A stretch of 64,000 nucleotides of DNA from MFD01275-c22 sp963705885 (GCA_963705885.1 OY970120.1:2604001-2668000), one strand, 5' to 3'. Numbered from the stretch's first letter, positions 16,809 through 28,664 are shown. Translations and numbers: made by a program. The notes: generated from the sequence alone by a model not told the origin.

Positions 16809-17432
16809 GTGCAGTCCGGTCGGCAGTCCCCGGGAGACCCGGCCGACCGCATCGTCACCCTGCCCAACGCGCTGAGCGCCCTGCGCCTGGTCGGTGTCCC
16901 GTTCTTCCTCTGGCTGGTGCTGACCGAGCGCGACGCCTGGGCCATCGCGGTGCTCATGGTCAGCGGCACCACCGACTGGCTCGACGGCAAGATCGCCCGC
17001 CGCTGGAACCAGATGTCGCGCATCGGCGCCCTCCTCGACCCCGCCGCCGACCGGCTCTACATCCTGGCCACCCTCATCGGCCTCACGGCGCGCGACGTCA
17101 TCCCGCTGTGGCTCACGCTGGCCCTCGTCGGCCGCGACGCGTTCCTCGCGACCCTGCTGCCCGTGCTGCGCCGCCACGGCTACGGCCCGCTCCCCGTGAG
17201 CTTCCTGGGCAAGGCCGCGACGTTCAACCTGCTGGCCGGCTTCCCGCTGCTGCTGCTCGGCGAGGGTGAACGCCTCGTGAACGACGTGGCGCACGCGTTC
17301 GGGTGGGCTTTCGCGATCTGGGGTACGTCGCTGTACTGGTGGGCAGGAGTCCTGTACGTCGTCCAGGTGCGCCGGCTCGTCACGGCCGCGCGCGCCGAGC
17401 TGGAGCCGGCCGCGGGGAGGTCAGCGTCGTGA
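16809..17432 (+). CDS. CDP-alcohol phosphatidyltransferase (PgsA2-like)
   Basis: The 207-residue membrane enzyme has the CDP-alcohol motif spread over TTDWLDGKIARRWN and GALLDPAADR (about residues 56-83), with all expected Asp and Gly residues. Four to six hydrophobic helices are visible. The family transfers a phosphatidyl group to an alcohol such as glycerol phosphate, inositol phosphate or phosphatidylglycerol. The position before the DUF881 cluster is that of Rv1822 (pgsA2) in M. tuberculosis; the actual acceptor is not shown by sequence. The 3' end overlaps the next gene by 4 bp. Confidence 0.85.
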   Translation: MQSGRQSPGDPADRIVTLPNALSALRLVGVPFFLWLVLTERDAWAIAVLMVSGTTDWLDGKIARRWNQMSRIGALLDPAADRLYILATLIGLTARDVIPLWLTLALVGRDAFLATLLPVLRRHGYGPLPVSFLGKAATFNLLAGFPLLLLGEGERLVNDVAHAFGWAFAIWGTSLYWWAGVLYVVQVRRLVTAARAELEPAAGRSAS

Positions 17433-19924
17433 AGGCCGTCGTGATGGCGGGGGGTGAGGGCACCCGGCTGCGCCCGATGACCGCGAGCATGCCGAAGCCG
17501 CTGCTGCCGGTCGTCAACAAGCCGATCATGGAGCACGTCCTGCGGCTGCTGCACCGGCACGGCTTCTCCGAGACCGTCGTGACGGTGCAGTTCCTGGCCA
17601 GCCTGGTGCGCAACTACTTCGGCGACGGCGAGGAGCTCGGGATGCAGCTCCACTACGCCACCGAGGAGACCCCCCTCGGCACGGCCGGCAGCGTCAAGAA
17701 CGCCGAGCACCTGCTGCGCGACGACACGTTCGTCGTGATCTCCGGCGACGCGCTCACCGACTTCGACCTGACCTCGCTGGTGAAGTTCCACCACGACAAG
17801 GGCGCCCTGGTGACGGTGTGCCTGACGCGGGTCCCGGACCCGCTCGAGTTCGGCATCACGATCATCGACGACGACCACCGCGTGCAGCGCTTCCTGGAGA
17901 AGCCCACCTGGGGCCAGGTGTTCTCCGACACCGTCAACACCGGCATCTACGTGATGGAGCCGGAGGTCTTCGACTACGTCAAGGCCGACGAGCCCGTCGA
18001 CTGGTCCGCCGACGTGTTCCCCCGGCTGGTCGATGACGGGAAGCCCATCTTCGGCTACATCGCGGAGGGCTACTGGGAGGACGTCGGCACGCACGAGTCC
18101 TACGTCCGGGCGCAGGCAGACGTGCTCTCCGGCCGGGTCGACGTCGAGCTCGACGCGTTCGAGGTCAGCACGGGGGTGTGGGTCGCCGAGGGCGCCGACG
18201 TCCACCCGGACGCGGTGCTCAAGGGACCGCTCTACATCGGCGACTACGCGAAGGTCGAGGCCGGCGCCGAGCTGCGCGAGTTCACCGTCCTCGGCAGCAA
18301 CGTCGTCGTGAAGGGCGGGGCCTTCCTGCACCGCGCCGTGGTGCACGACAACGTGTTCATCGGGCCGCAGACCAACCTGCGGGCCTGCGTGATCGGGAAG
18401 AACACCGACGTGATGCGTGCGGCTCGCATCGACGAGGGCGCCGTCGTCGGCGACGAGTGCGTCATCGAGGAGGAGGCGATCGTCTCCTCGGGCATCCGCA
18501 TCTACCCGTTCAAGACGGTCGAGGCCGGCGCCGTGGTCAGCTCCGACGTCATCTTCGAGTCACGCGGTCAGCGCAGCCTGTTCGGACCGCGCGGCGTCTC
18601 GGGCATCGTCAACGTCGAGATCACCCCCGAGCTCGCGGTGCGCCTGGCGTCCGCCTGGGCGTCCACCCTGAAGAAGGGCACCACCGTCACGACGTCCCGT
18701 GACGTGTCCCGCGCCGCCCGCGCCCTCAAGCGCGCCGTCATCTCGGCCCTCACCTCCAGCGCGATCAACGTCGTGGACCTCGAGGTCGTCCCGGTGCCCG
18801 TCGCCCGGCTCGAGACCGCGCAGGGCAGCGCCGGCGGCGTCGTCCTGCGCACGACACCCGGCCAGCCCGAGAGCGTCGACATCTCCTTCCTGGACGACCG
18901 CGGCGCCGACCTGTCCCAGGCGGCCCAGCGCAAGCTGGAGCGGACCTTCGCCCGCGGCGAGTTCCGGAGGGCGTTCCCCGGCGAGATCGGCGACCTCTCG
19001 TTCCCGCCGCGCGTCATGGAGGCCTACGCCCGCGAGCTGCTGCGCTTCGTCGACACCGCCGGGCTGCGCGAGGCGGACCTGAAGGTCGTGGTCGACACCG
19101 GGGGTGGTTCCGCCTCCCTGGTGCTCCCGTCGCTGCTCGGCCGGCTGGGCGTCGACGTCCTCACGGTCAACAACGGGCTCGACGAGGCGTCGCCGACGGA
19201 GACCCGCGAGGAACGCCAGACCGCCCTGCAGCGGCTCGGCCGCCTGGTGTCGTCGTCCAAGGCGCACTTCGGCGTGCACTTCGACCCGGTGGGCGAGCGT
19301 CTGTCGATCGTCGACGAGCGGGGTGTCGTCATCGACGACGAGCGTGCCCTGCTCGTGGTCCTCGACCTCGTCGCGGCCGAGCGCCCCGGAGGCAAGGTCG
19401 CCCTTCCCGTCACGACGACCCGCGTCGCCGAGCGGGTCGCCGCCTTCCACGGTGTCGAGATCGAGTGGACCGCGCTCACGCCCGCGGCCCTCACCGAGGC
19501 CGTCGCCGCGCCGGGCGTCGTCTTCGGGGGGGACGGGCGAGGCGGGTTCGTCATCCCCCAGTTCAGCAACACGTTCGACGGCATCGCCGCGTTCGTGCTG
19601 CTGCTGGGGCTCGTCGGCCGCACGAAGATGCAGCTGTCGGAGATCGACGCCCGCATCCCGCGCAGCCACCTGCTCCGTCGTGCGGTGCCGACACCGTGGG
19701 CGGCCAAGGGCGTCGTCATGCGCGCCGTCGTCGAGGCGGCCGGCGAGCGTGAGCTGGACACGACCGACGGCGTGCGCGTGGTCGAGGCCGACGGCAGCTG
19801 GGCTCTCGTGCTGCCCGACCCGGCGGAGCCGGTCACGCACGTGTGGGCGGAGGCCTCCGACGGGTCCGCGGCCGCCGCGCTGCTCGAGGGCTGGGCGGAC
19901 GTCGTCGGCAGCGCCGAGCCCTGA
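17429..19924 (+). CDS. Fused sugar-1-phosphate nucleotidyltransferase / phosphomannomutase-like protein
   Basis: This 831-residue protein starts at a GTG overlapping the previous stop. Residues 1-230 are an NDP-sugar pyrophosphorylase domain with AGGEGTRLRPMT at the start and the EKP lysine segment. About 250-380 is a left-handed beta-helix of hexapeptide repeats. The rest resembles alpha-D-phosphohexomutases (GGDGRGGFVIP sugar-binding-type loop near residue 695). The mutase phosphoserine loop is TTSRDVSRAARAL rather than the classical TASHNP, as in other actinobacterial members of this fusion. A role in GDP-mannose or related sugar nucleotide supply is inferred. Mutase activity of the variant loop is uncertain. 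Confidence 0.82.
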   Translation: MKAVVMAGGEGTRLRPMTASMPKPLLPVVNKPIMEHVLRLLHRHGFSETVVTVQFLASLVRNYFGDGEELGMQLHYATEETPLGTAGSVKNAEHLLRDDTFVVISGDALTDFDLTSLVKFHHDKGALVTVCLTRVPDPLEFGITIIDDDHRVQRFLEKPTWGQVFSDTVNTGIYVMEPEVFDYVKADEPVDWSADVFPRLVDDGKPIFGYIAEGYWEDVGTHESYVRAQADVLSGRVDVELDAFEVSTGVWVAEGADVHPDAVLKGPLYIGDYAKVEAGAELREFTVLGSNVVVKGGAFLHRAVVHDNVFIGPQTNLRACVIGKNTDVMRAARIDEGAVVGDECVIEEEAIVSSGIRIYPFKTVEAGAVVSSDVIFESRGQRSLFGPRGVSGIVNVEITPELAVRLASAWASTLKKGTTVTTSRDVSRAARALKRAVISALTSSAINVVDLEVVPVPVARLETAQGSAGGVVLRTTPGQPESVDISFLDDRGADLSQAAQRKLERTFARGEFRRAFPGEIGDLSFPPRVMEAYARELLRFVDTAGLREADLKVVVDTGGGSASLVLPSLLGRLGVDVLTVNNGLDEASPTETREERQTALQRLGRLVSSSKAHFGVHFDPVGERLSIVDERGVVIDDERALLVVLDLVAAERPGGKVALPVTTTRVAERVAAFHGVEIEWTALTPAALTEAVAAPGVVFGGDGRGGFVIPQFSNTFDGIAAFVLLLGLVGRTKMQLSEIDARIPRSHLLRRAVPTPWAAKGVVMRAVVEAAGERELDTTDGVRVVEADGSWALVLPDPAEPVTHVWAEASDGSAAAALLEGWADVVGSAEP

Positions 19925-19937
19925 CCGCACCGCGCGG

Positions 19938-19972
19938 TGACACCGGGCCTCGCCCTGACACCGGGCCGCGCC
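19938..19972. repeat. 18-bp tandem direct repeat, two copies
   Basis: TGACACCGGGCCTCGCCC is followed directly by TGACACCGGGCCGCGCC in the short gap before the DUF881 gene. The two differ at one of 17 comparable positions. No function is evident. Confidence 0.6.
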
Positions 19973-20003
19973 GGACGGGTCGCGCCGTCGCACGTCTGCG
20001 ACG

Positions 20004-20936
20004 ATGAGCCCCATGGCGGGCTCCGCGCGCGGCACGGCCGACGGCACGGCCTCCTCCGGCCGTCGCGACGCGTCGATGGTGCTGCTGACCACCCTGGTCG
20101 AGGACTCCCTCGACCAGGGCTACGCCCGCGCGGCTGCCCGCCGCGGGGCCGAGGGCGCGCCGGCGCAGCGCACCCGATGGGTCCTCACCGCCGGGCTGCT
20201 CGCGGTCGGGCTGCTCCTCGCGACGGCGGTTGCCCAGACCCGCCAGCGCGCATCGGCGGCCGAGGAGGCCACAGCGGCGATCGCCACCGAGATCGAGGAC
20301 CGCGAGGCCGCCAACGACCGCATCGAACGCAGCCTCGAGCGGGAGCGCGCCGGCGTCTCCCGCGCCCGGCGCGACGCGCTGCGGATCACCGCCGAGGGCG
20401 CCCGGCTGGCCCGCACCCTGGGCGCGCTGGAGACAGCGACGGGTGCGGGCGCGGTGCAGGGGCCGGGCATGCTGGTGCGGCTCACCGAGCAGGCCGCCGA
20501 GGCCGACGGCGCGGACGTGGACCCGCGCACGGGGTCCGACAGCGACGACCGGGTCAGCGACCGCGACCTGCAGACCGTCGTGAACGAGATCTGGGCCGCC
20601 GGGGCCGAGGCGGTCGCGGTCAACGAGCAGCGACTGACGGCCACCGCCGCCATCCGCTCGGCCGGTGGGGCCGTCCTCGTCGGCTTCCGGCCGCTCAACC
20701 CGCCGTACGAGATCTCGGCCGTGGGCCCGCCGACGATGCGGACCACGTTCGTCGACGGGTTCGGCGGCAGCTACCTGCAGGTGCTGCGCGACTACGGCAT
20801 CGACTACGCCGTGCAGGACGCCGACGACCTGCTGCTGCCGGCCTCGGCGGGTGTGTCCGTCCGCTACGCCTCGACCCCGTCGGACGTACCCTCCGGTGCG
20901 TCGGGCAGGTCCGAGCAGGAGGAGAGCACACCGTGA
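20004..20936 (+). CDS. DUF881 family membrane-anchored protein (first copy)
   Basis: The 310-residue protein has one transmembrane helix (about residues 59-77) after a short cytoplasmic tail. An Arg/Glu/Ala-rich coiled coil follows (about 80-130), then the globular DUF881 domain facing outside. The C-terminal acidic tail runs into the next gene (GTGA overlap). It corresponds to Rv1823 by position and is likely part of the same envelope-associated set as the next two genes. No biochemical function is known to me. Confidence 0.8.
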   Translation: MSPMAGSARGTADGTASSGRRDASMVLLTTLVEDSLDQGYARAAARRGAEGAPAQRTRWVLTAGLLAVGLLLATAVAQTRQRASAAEEATAAIATEIEDREAANDRIERSLERERAGVSRARRDALRITAEGARLARTLGALETATGAGAVQGPGMLVRLTEQAAEADGADVDPRTGSDSDDRVSDRDLQTVVNEIWAAGAEAVAVNEQRLTATAAIRSAGGAVLVGFRPLNPPYEISAVGPPTMRTTFVDGFGGSYLQVLRDYGIDYAVQDADDLLLPASAGVSVRYASTPSDVPSGASGRSEQEESTP

Positions 20937-21265
20937 TCGCCGCGATCGGCCTCGTGCTGGGCATCGTCGCCGGGCTGTTCCTCGAGCCGACGGTGCCCAC
21001 CTGGCTCCAGCCCTACCTGCCGATCGCCGTCGTCGCGGCGCTGGACGCGGTGTTCGGCGGCCTCCGCGCGCTGCTCGACGGCATCTTCGACGACAAGGTC
21101 TTCGTGGTGTCCTTCGTCGCCAACGTCCTCGTCGCCGCGCTCATCGTCTACCTGGGCGACCAGCTCGGCGTCGGCTCGCAGCTCTCGACCGGCGTCGTCG
21201 TCGTGCTGGGCATCCGCATCTTCTCCAACGCCGCGTCCATCCGGCGCCACCTCTTCCATGCCTGA
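20933..21265 (+). CDS. Small basic membrane protein (DUF1290, Sbp family)
   Basis: The 110-residue protein has three hydrophobic segments; VPTWLQPYLPIAVVAALDAV and GLRALLDGIFDDKVFVVSF are diagnostic of the small basic protein family. In other bacteria the family sits beside DUF881 genes and near division genes. The GTG start overlaps the preceding stop, and the 3' end overlaps the following ATG by 8 bp, so the three genes are strongly coupled. Equivalent to Rv1824. Confidence 0.88.
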   Translation: MIAAIGLVLGIVAGLFLEPTVPTWLQPYLPIAVVAALDAVFGGLRALLDGIFDDKVFVVSFVANVLVAALIVYLGDQLGVGSQLSTGVVVVLGIRIFSNAASIRRHLFHA

Positions 21266-22106
21266 CGGCGCGTCCGGCGAGCACGTCGCCCGGCACGCAC
21301 GGGAGAGCCTGCCCGCCGGGTGGGGCGGCGACGGCACGGGCGGCACCACCGGCGCCCCGGCCGGGGAGGAGAACGTCGTCCGCGGTCGGAGACGCCTCCG
21401 CTCGGCCCTCACCCCCCGGGCGACCCGGGCCCAGCTCGTGGCGGCGTTGCTCTGCGGCCTTCTCGGCTTCGCCGCCGCGGTGCAGGTCCGTTCCACCCAG
21501 GACGCCGGGCTGACGGGGCTGCGGCAGACCGACCTCGTGCGCATCCTCGACGACGTGTCCGAACGCGCCGCGCGGCTGCAGGCGGAGGCCCGCGAGCTGC
21601 AGCGGACCCGCGACAGCGTCAGCGGCGACAGCGGCGCCGGTGCCCTGGCCGCGGCGCGCGAGCGGGCGCGCGTCCTCGGCATCCTCGCCGGCACGCTGCC
21701 GGCCGTGGGCCCCGGCGTCGAGCTGACGATCAGCGACCCGACGGGGGAGGTGGGCTCCGACGTCCTGCTGGACGCGCTGCAGGAGCTGCGCGACGCCGGG
21801 GCCGAGGCGATCGAGGTGTCCACCGTCGACGGCCCGGCCGTCCGGGTCGTCGCCACCACCTCGTTGGTCGACGTCGAGGGCGGGGTCGAGGTCGACGGCA
21901 CGGTGCTGACCTCACCGTTCCGCTTCCGGGTCATCGGCGAGCCCCGCACCCTGGCGGGTGCCCTGGACATCCCGGGCGGGGTTCTCGACGTCCTCACCCA
22001 GCGTGAGGCGCAGGGCGTCGTGACCCAGCTCGACTCGGTGGAGATCTCGTCCTTGCGGGCCCCTCCGTCGCCTCGTTACGCTCGCCCGGCCGACGAGCAG
22101 CAGTGA
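21258..22106 (+). CDS. DUF881 family membrane-anchored protein (second copy)
   Basis: The 282-residue protein has a long N-terminal cytoplasmic part, a transmembrane helix near residues 59-76 (LVAALLCGLLGFAAAVQV), a coiled-coil segment and a DUF881 domain ending in RAPPSPRYARPADEQQ. It is homologous in layout to the first DUF881 gene and equivalent to Rv1825. The ATG lies within the end of the small basic protein gene. It precedes gcvH by 37 bp. Confidence 0.8.
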   Translation: MPDGASGEHVARHARESLPAGWGGDGTGGTTGAPAGEENVVRGRRRLRSALTPRATRAQLVAALLCGLLGFAAAVQVRSTQDAGLTGLRQTDLVRILDDVSERAARLQAEARELQRTRDSVSGDSGAGALAAARERARVLGILAGTLPAVGPGVELTISDPTGEVGSDVLLDALQELRDAGAEAIEVSTVDGPAVRVVATTSLVDVEGGVEVDGTVLTSPFRFRVIGEPRTLAGALDIPGGVLDVLTQREAQGVVTQLDSVEISSLRAPPSPRYARPADEQQ

Positions 22107-22143
22107 GCCGCGCGGCCCCACCGACCACCACGGAGGACGTCCG

Positions 22144-22533
22144 GTGACTCCTGAGGACCTGCAGTACACGAAGGACCACGAGTGGCTCCGGAAGGAGAGC
22201 GGCGGCGACGGGGACGCCCTGCGGGTCGGCGTGACCGACTACGCGCAGGAGTCCCTCGGCGACATCGTGTTCGTCACCCTGCCCGAGGTCGGCAGCCACG
22301 TCACCGCCGGCCAGGCCTGCGGCGAGATCGAGTCGACCAAGTCGGTCTCCGACGTGTTCGCCCCCGTCACCGGGACCGTCGTCGAGCGCAACGAGACGCT
22401 GGACTCCGCCCCGGAGCTGGTCAACTCCGACCCCTACGGCGACGGCTGGATGCTCGTCATCCGCCCGGACGACCCCTCGGACACGACCGGCCTGCTCGAC
22501 GCCGCGGCGTACGAGGCAGGGCTGGCCGGCTGA
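22144..22533 (+). CDS. gcvH: Glycine cleavage system H protein
   Basis: The 129-residue lipoyl carrier of the glycine cleavage complex shuttles the aminomethyl group from GcvP to GcvT. The lipoylated lysine is Lys66 in GEIESTKSVSD. The N-terminal YTKDHEWL and GDGWML near the end complete the signature. GTG start with GGAGGA about 10 nt upstream. Its gcvP partner is 3 kb downstream behind its own riboswitch; gcvT is not in the window. Confidence 0.97.
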   Translation: MTPEDLQYTKDHEWLRKESGGDGDALRVGVTDYAQESLGDIVFVTLPEVGSHVTAGQACGEIESTKSVSDVFAPVTGTVVERNETLDSAPELVNSDPYGDGWMLVIRPDDPSDTTGLLDAAAYEAGLAG

Positions 22534-22567
22534 GCGGGCCGCCCGTCCGCCGCATCGCGCGACCTCG

Positions 22568-22588
22568 ACCTCTGCTGGAGGGTAAGGT
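22568..22588 (+). promoter_or_regulatory. Palindrome in possible garA promoter spacer (MerR-type)
   Basis: ACCTC-TGCTG-GAGGG (22568-22582) abuts TAAGGT (22583-22588), a plausible -10 element. A palindrome placed just before the -10 is what MerR-family activators use. A related palindrome occurs at 24520. The -35 is not clear. Confidence 0.35.
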
Positions 22589-22653
22589 CGCCCCGTCCCA
22601 TCCAACGCACCGTCGACGTCCACGATGACCCGTGGCGGGGGAGGCCCAGCCTG

Positions 22654-23184
22654 ATGCCGAGCTGTACGCAGTGCGGTCACGTCAACGCCGAGGACGCCCG
22701 CTTCTGCAGCAACTGCGGGGCGGCCCTGCAGCCGAGCGGTCCGGCGCCCACCGGCTCGCCGGGCGAGACGTCGACGATCACCATCAGCGGCGGGATCGAG
22801 CCCAGCGAGCCCGCCGACAAGGCCGAGGGCCTCACCGGGGCCGACCAGTCCGCCATCGACGCGCTGCCGCCGGGCTCGGCGCTGCTGGTGGTCCGGCGCG
22901 GACCCAACTCCGGCAGCCGCTTCCTGCTCGACTCCGACACGACGACCGCCGGGCGCCACCCGTCCAGCGACATCTTCCTCGACGACGTCACGGTGTCCCG
23001 ACGGCACGCGGAGTTCGTCCGCACCGGTGAGGGCTTCTCCGTCCGCGACGTCGGGTCGCTCAACGGCACCTACGTCAACCGCGAGCGCATCGACGAGTCG
23101 GCCCTGGCCGGCGGCGACGAGGTCCAGGTCGGCAAGTACCGCCTCGTCTACTACCCGAGCCAGCAGGCCGGCTCGCAGGGATGA
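22654..23184 (+). CDS. garA: GarA/OdhI-like FHA-domain protein with N-terminal zinc ribbon
   Basis: The 176-residue protein has a C-terminal FHA domain (about residues 72-165) with AGRHPSSDIFLDDVTVSRRH and GSLNGTYVN. This is nearly the M. tuberculosis GarA sequence as I recall it. GarA binds and inhibits 2-oxoglutarate dehydrogenase and NAD-glutamate dehydrogenase and activates glutamate synthase, under control of PknG/PknB phosphorylation. Here the first 22 residues form a zinc ribbon (Cys4, 7, 18, 21), and a Thr/Ser-rich GETSTIT (about 37-43) sits where GarA has its phosphorylated ETTS. Gene order matches Rv1826-Rv1828. Confidence 0.9.
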   Translation: MPSCTQCGHVNAEDARFCSNCGAALQPSGPAPTGSPGETSTITISGGIEPSEPADKAEGLTGADQSAIDALPPGSALLVVRRGPNSGSRFLLDSDTTTAGRHPSSDIFLDDVTVSRRHAEFVRTGEGFSVRDVGSLNGTYVNRERIDESALAGGDEVQVGKYRLVYYPSQQAGSQG

Positions 23185-23194
23185 GCAGCCCGGC

Positions 23195-23938
23195 ATGAGC
23201 CGCGCGCTTCCCGCCGGCTCGCTCATGAGCATCGGGGAGGTTCTCGGCGAGCTGCGCCCCGAGTTCCCCGACGTCACCATCTCCAAGATCCGCTTCCTGG
23301 AGTCCGAGGGACTGGTGGAGCCCGCACGCACGCCGTCGGGTTACCGCAAGTTCAGCCACGCCGACGTCGCGCGGCTGCGCTACGTCCTGGCCACGCAGCG
23401 GGACCACTACCTCCCGCTGCGCGTCATCCGGGAGCACCTCGACGCGATCGACCGCGGGCTCGAGCCGCCGGCGATCCCGGGGGAGCGGCCGCGGGTGCCG
23501 CGAAGCGCCGACGACGGGCTGCCCGGTCCTCGTGCCCTCGTCACCGAGAGCGTCGAGCTGCGGCTCTCGCGCGACGAGCTCGTCGAGGCCGCGGGCCTCG
23601 AGGCCGGCGTGCTGGAGCAGATCGAAGGCTTCGGCCTGCTCGCGCCCACCCGCGGGTCGACGGCCGCTCCGCTCTACGACGCCGACGCCCTGGCCATCGC
23701 GACAGCGGTGGCCGAGCTGCGTGCCTACGGCGTCGAACCACGCCACCTGCGGGCCTTCCGGTCCGCGGCCGACCGCGAGTCGGACCTCGTCGCGCAGGTC
23801 GTGGCGCCGCTGCTGCGCCAGCGCAGCCCGCAGGCCCGCGCGCGGGCCGAGGAGGCCGCCCGCGAGATGGGTGCGCTGTCCCTGCGGCTGCACACGGCAC
23901 TCGTCCGGGCACGCCTGCGCGGCGTCGTCGGCCACTAG
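23195..23938 (+). CDS. ftsR: MerR-family regulator, FtsR / Rv1828 type
   Basis: The 247-residue regulator has a MerR winged helix at residues 11-80 (MSIGEVLGELRPEFPDVTIS, then SKIRFLESEGLVEPARTPSG). A long C-terminal domain is of the kind found in Rv1828 and corynebacterial FtsR, which activates ftsZ. It has no metal-binding cysteines. It lies between garA and the DUF151 gene, as in mycobacteria. A nearby ATG at 23181 is out of frame and stops at once. A palindrome upstream of garA could be its target. Confidence 0.85.
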   Translation: MSRALPAGSLMSIGEVLGELRPEFPDVTISKIRFLESEGLVEPARTPSGYRKFSHADVARLRYVLATQRDHYLPLRVIREHLDAIDRGLEPPAIPGERPRVPRSADDGLPGPRALVTESVELRLSRDELVEAAGLEAGVLEQIEGFGLLAPTRGSTAAPLYDADALAIATAVAELRAYGVEPRHLRAFRSAADRESDLVAQVVAPLLRQRSPQARARAEEAAREMGALSLRLHTALVRARLRGVVGH

Positions 23939-23998
23939 CAGCGCCGCCCGGATCGGGCCGACGCCGCCACCCGTGCGCCGTCGACCGGCGCGGGTAGT

Positions 23999-24487
23999 GT
24001 GGGCGACGTGAACGAGCTGGACGTGGTGGGCGTGCGCGTGGAGATGCCGTCGAACCAGCCGATCGTGCTGCTCAAGGAGTCCGGCGGCGAGCGCTACCTC
24101 CCGATCTGGATCGGCGCCGGCGAGGCCACCGCGATCGCCTTCGCCCAGCAGGGCGTCGTCCCGCCACGGCCCCTGACCCACGACCTCATCCGCGACCTGC
24201 TCGAGGCCGCCGGCCAGCAGCTCACCCAGGTGCGCATCACGTCCCTGCGCGACGGCGTCTTCTACGCCGAGATGGTGTTCGCGAGCGGCCTCGAGGTCAG
24301 CGCCCGGCCCTCCGACGCGATCGCGGTCGCGCTGCGCACCAGCACCCCCATCTTCGGCGCCGAGGAGGTGCTCGCGGAGGCCGGCATCAACATCCCGGAC
24401 GAGCAGGAGGACGAGGTCGAGAAGTTCCGGGAGTTCCTCGACCAGATCTCCCCGGAGGACTTCGGCGGGCAGGGCCCACCCGGCTGA
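23999..24487 (+). CDS. Bifunctional nuclease family protein (DUF151)
   Basis: The product has 162 residues, or 159 if GTG 24008 is used. The core has YLPIWIGAGEATAIAFAQQG, RPLTHDLIRDLL and SARPSDAIAVALR, which define the DUF151 family (Rv1829). An acidic C-terminal extension DEQEDEVEKFREFLDQIS resembles the UVR-like tail seen in actinobacterial members. Plant and Thermotoga homologues have reported nuclease activity; the bacterial role is not settled. Position between two merR genes is conserved. Confidence 0.88.
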   Translation: MGDVNELDVVGVRVEMPSNQPIVLLKESGGERYLPIWIGAGEATAIAFAQQGVVPPRPLTHDLIRDLLEAAGQQLTQVRITSLRDGVFYAEMVFASGLEVSARPSDAIAVALRTSTPIFGAEEVLAEAGINIPDEQEDEVEKFREFLDQISPEDFGGQGPPG

Positions 24488-24519
24488 CCCGGCCGCTCGG
24501 TGGGGGGCAGGTCACCTGA

Positions 24520-24534
24520 ACCTCCACCGGAGGT
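24520..24534. promoter_or_regulatory. Perfect inverted repeat upstream of the second merR
   Basis: ACCTCC-ACC-GGAGGT lies 33 bp after the DUF151 stop. It shares the ACCTC-N5-GAGG frame with the palindrome before garA. It could be a regulator site or a short terminator stem; a T-run follows only after TCGAGGG (24535-24541). Confidence 0.45.
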
Positions 24535-24577
24535 CGAGGGTTTTTCAACACGCCGACCCGTCCGGGTGGCGGAGTCG

Positions 24578-24606
24578 TTGACCGGGGTGCGCCGGATGCG
24601 TACCGT
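24578..24606 (+). promoter_or_regulatory. Sigma-70-type promoter of the second merR gene
   Basis: TTGACC (24578-24583) and TACCGT (24601-24606) are separated by exactly 17 bp. The gene starts about 105 bp downstream. Confidence 0.55.
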
Positions 24607-24711
24607 CTCGGACCAGAACGCCCCCGCTGTAGTTCCAGCCGTGTGATCCGCTCCGCCCCGGCGCGGACGGGAGGCCGGCCCTTCCCCCGGGGGTGCGAGA
24701 CGGAGGTCGGC

Positions 24712-25338
<627 letters not shown>

Positions 25339-25361
25339 ACTCGCCAGCGCTCACGATCCCG

Positions 25362-25466
25362 CGTGGGAGAGTCCTCGTCGCCGGAAGGTGACGAGGCGCC
25401 GAAGGGGCAACATCCCCGGAACCTCTCAGGCACCCGGACCACGCGGACGAGGCAACTCTGGAGCGG
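25362..25466 (+). promoter_or_regulatory. Glycine riboswitch (single aptamer) upstream of gcvP
   Basis: The aptamer core is present in order: GGGAGAGTC, GCGCCGAAGGGGCAAC, the CTCTCAGGCACCCGGACC segment, and ACTCTGGAG closing the P1 helix with the first block. A second aptamer is not visible. The leader continues 70 nt to the gcvP ATG. Glycine binding is expected to turn gcvP on. No obvious T-rich terminator follows, so control may be at translation. Confidence 0.93.
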
Positions 25467-25535
25467 CCCGCGACAGAGGGGGACCGGACGGCGCAGTCGT
25501 CGTACGGCCTCGCGCGACGCTTCGGAGACCGCAAG

Positions 25536-28439
<2,904 letters not shown>

Positions 28440-28463
28440 GCCGCCGAAGCCGGCCGCGGCCGC

Positions 28464-28664
28464 TCAGGCGGCGACGGGCCGGGGGTCGGTCGGACGGTGC
28501 GGAGCGATCACGCGGCCGTCGGGCAGCAGCTCACCGGTGTCGTCGAAGAGGACGATGCCGTTGCACAGCAGGCTCCAGCCCTGCTCGGGGTGGGCGGCGA
28601 CCGTGTGGGCGGCCTCGCGGTCCGGCGCTTCCGCGCTGGGGCACTGCGGCTGGTGGATGCACAT
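28464..28664 (-). CDS. DUF5999 small protein
   Basis: The 66-residue protein begins MCIHQPQCPSAEAPDREAAH and continues through HPEQGWSLLCNGIVLFDDTG to VIAPHRP. This is nearly the full pattern of a small actinobacterial family of unknown function. Three cysteines (C2, C8 and the one in LLCNG) and several histidines could bind a metal, but this is inference. It is convergent with gcvP and divergent from the polyketide operon, with a CRP-like palindrome between. Confidence 0.8.
   Translation of the reverse strand: MCIHQPQCPSAEAPDREAAHTVAAHPEQGWSLLCNGIVLFDDTGELLPDGRVIAPHRPTDPRPVAA

Noticed and set aside
19938..19972. Start of a CRISPR or attachment-site repeat
   Set aside because: Only two adjacent 17-18 bp units without spacers, no integrase or cas gene nearby.
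24520..24545. Inverted repeat plus T-run as an intrinsic terminator of the DUF151 gene
   Set aside because: The T-run begins 7 nt after the stem rather than directly, and the arm sequence recurs upstream of garA, so an operator reading was preferred; a terminator is not excluded.
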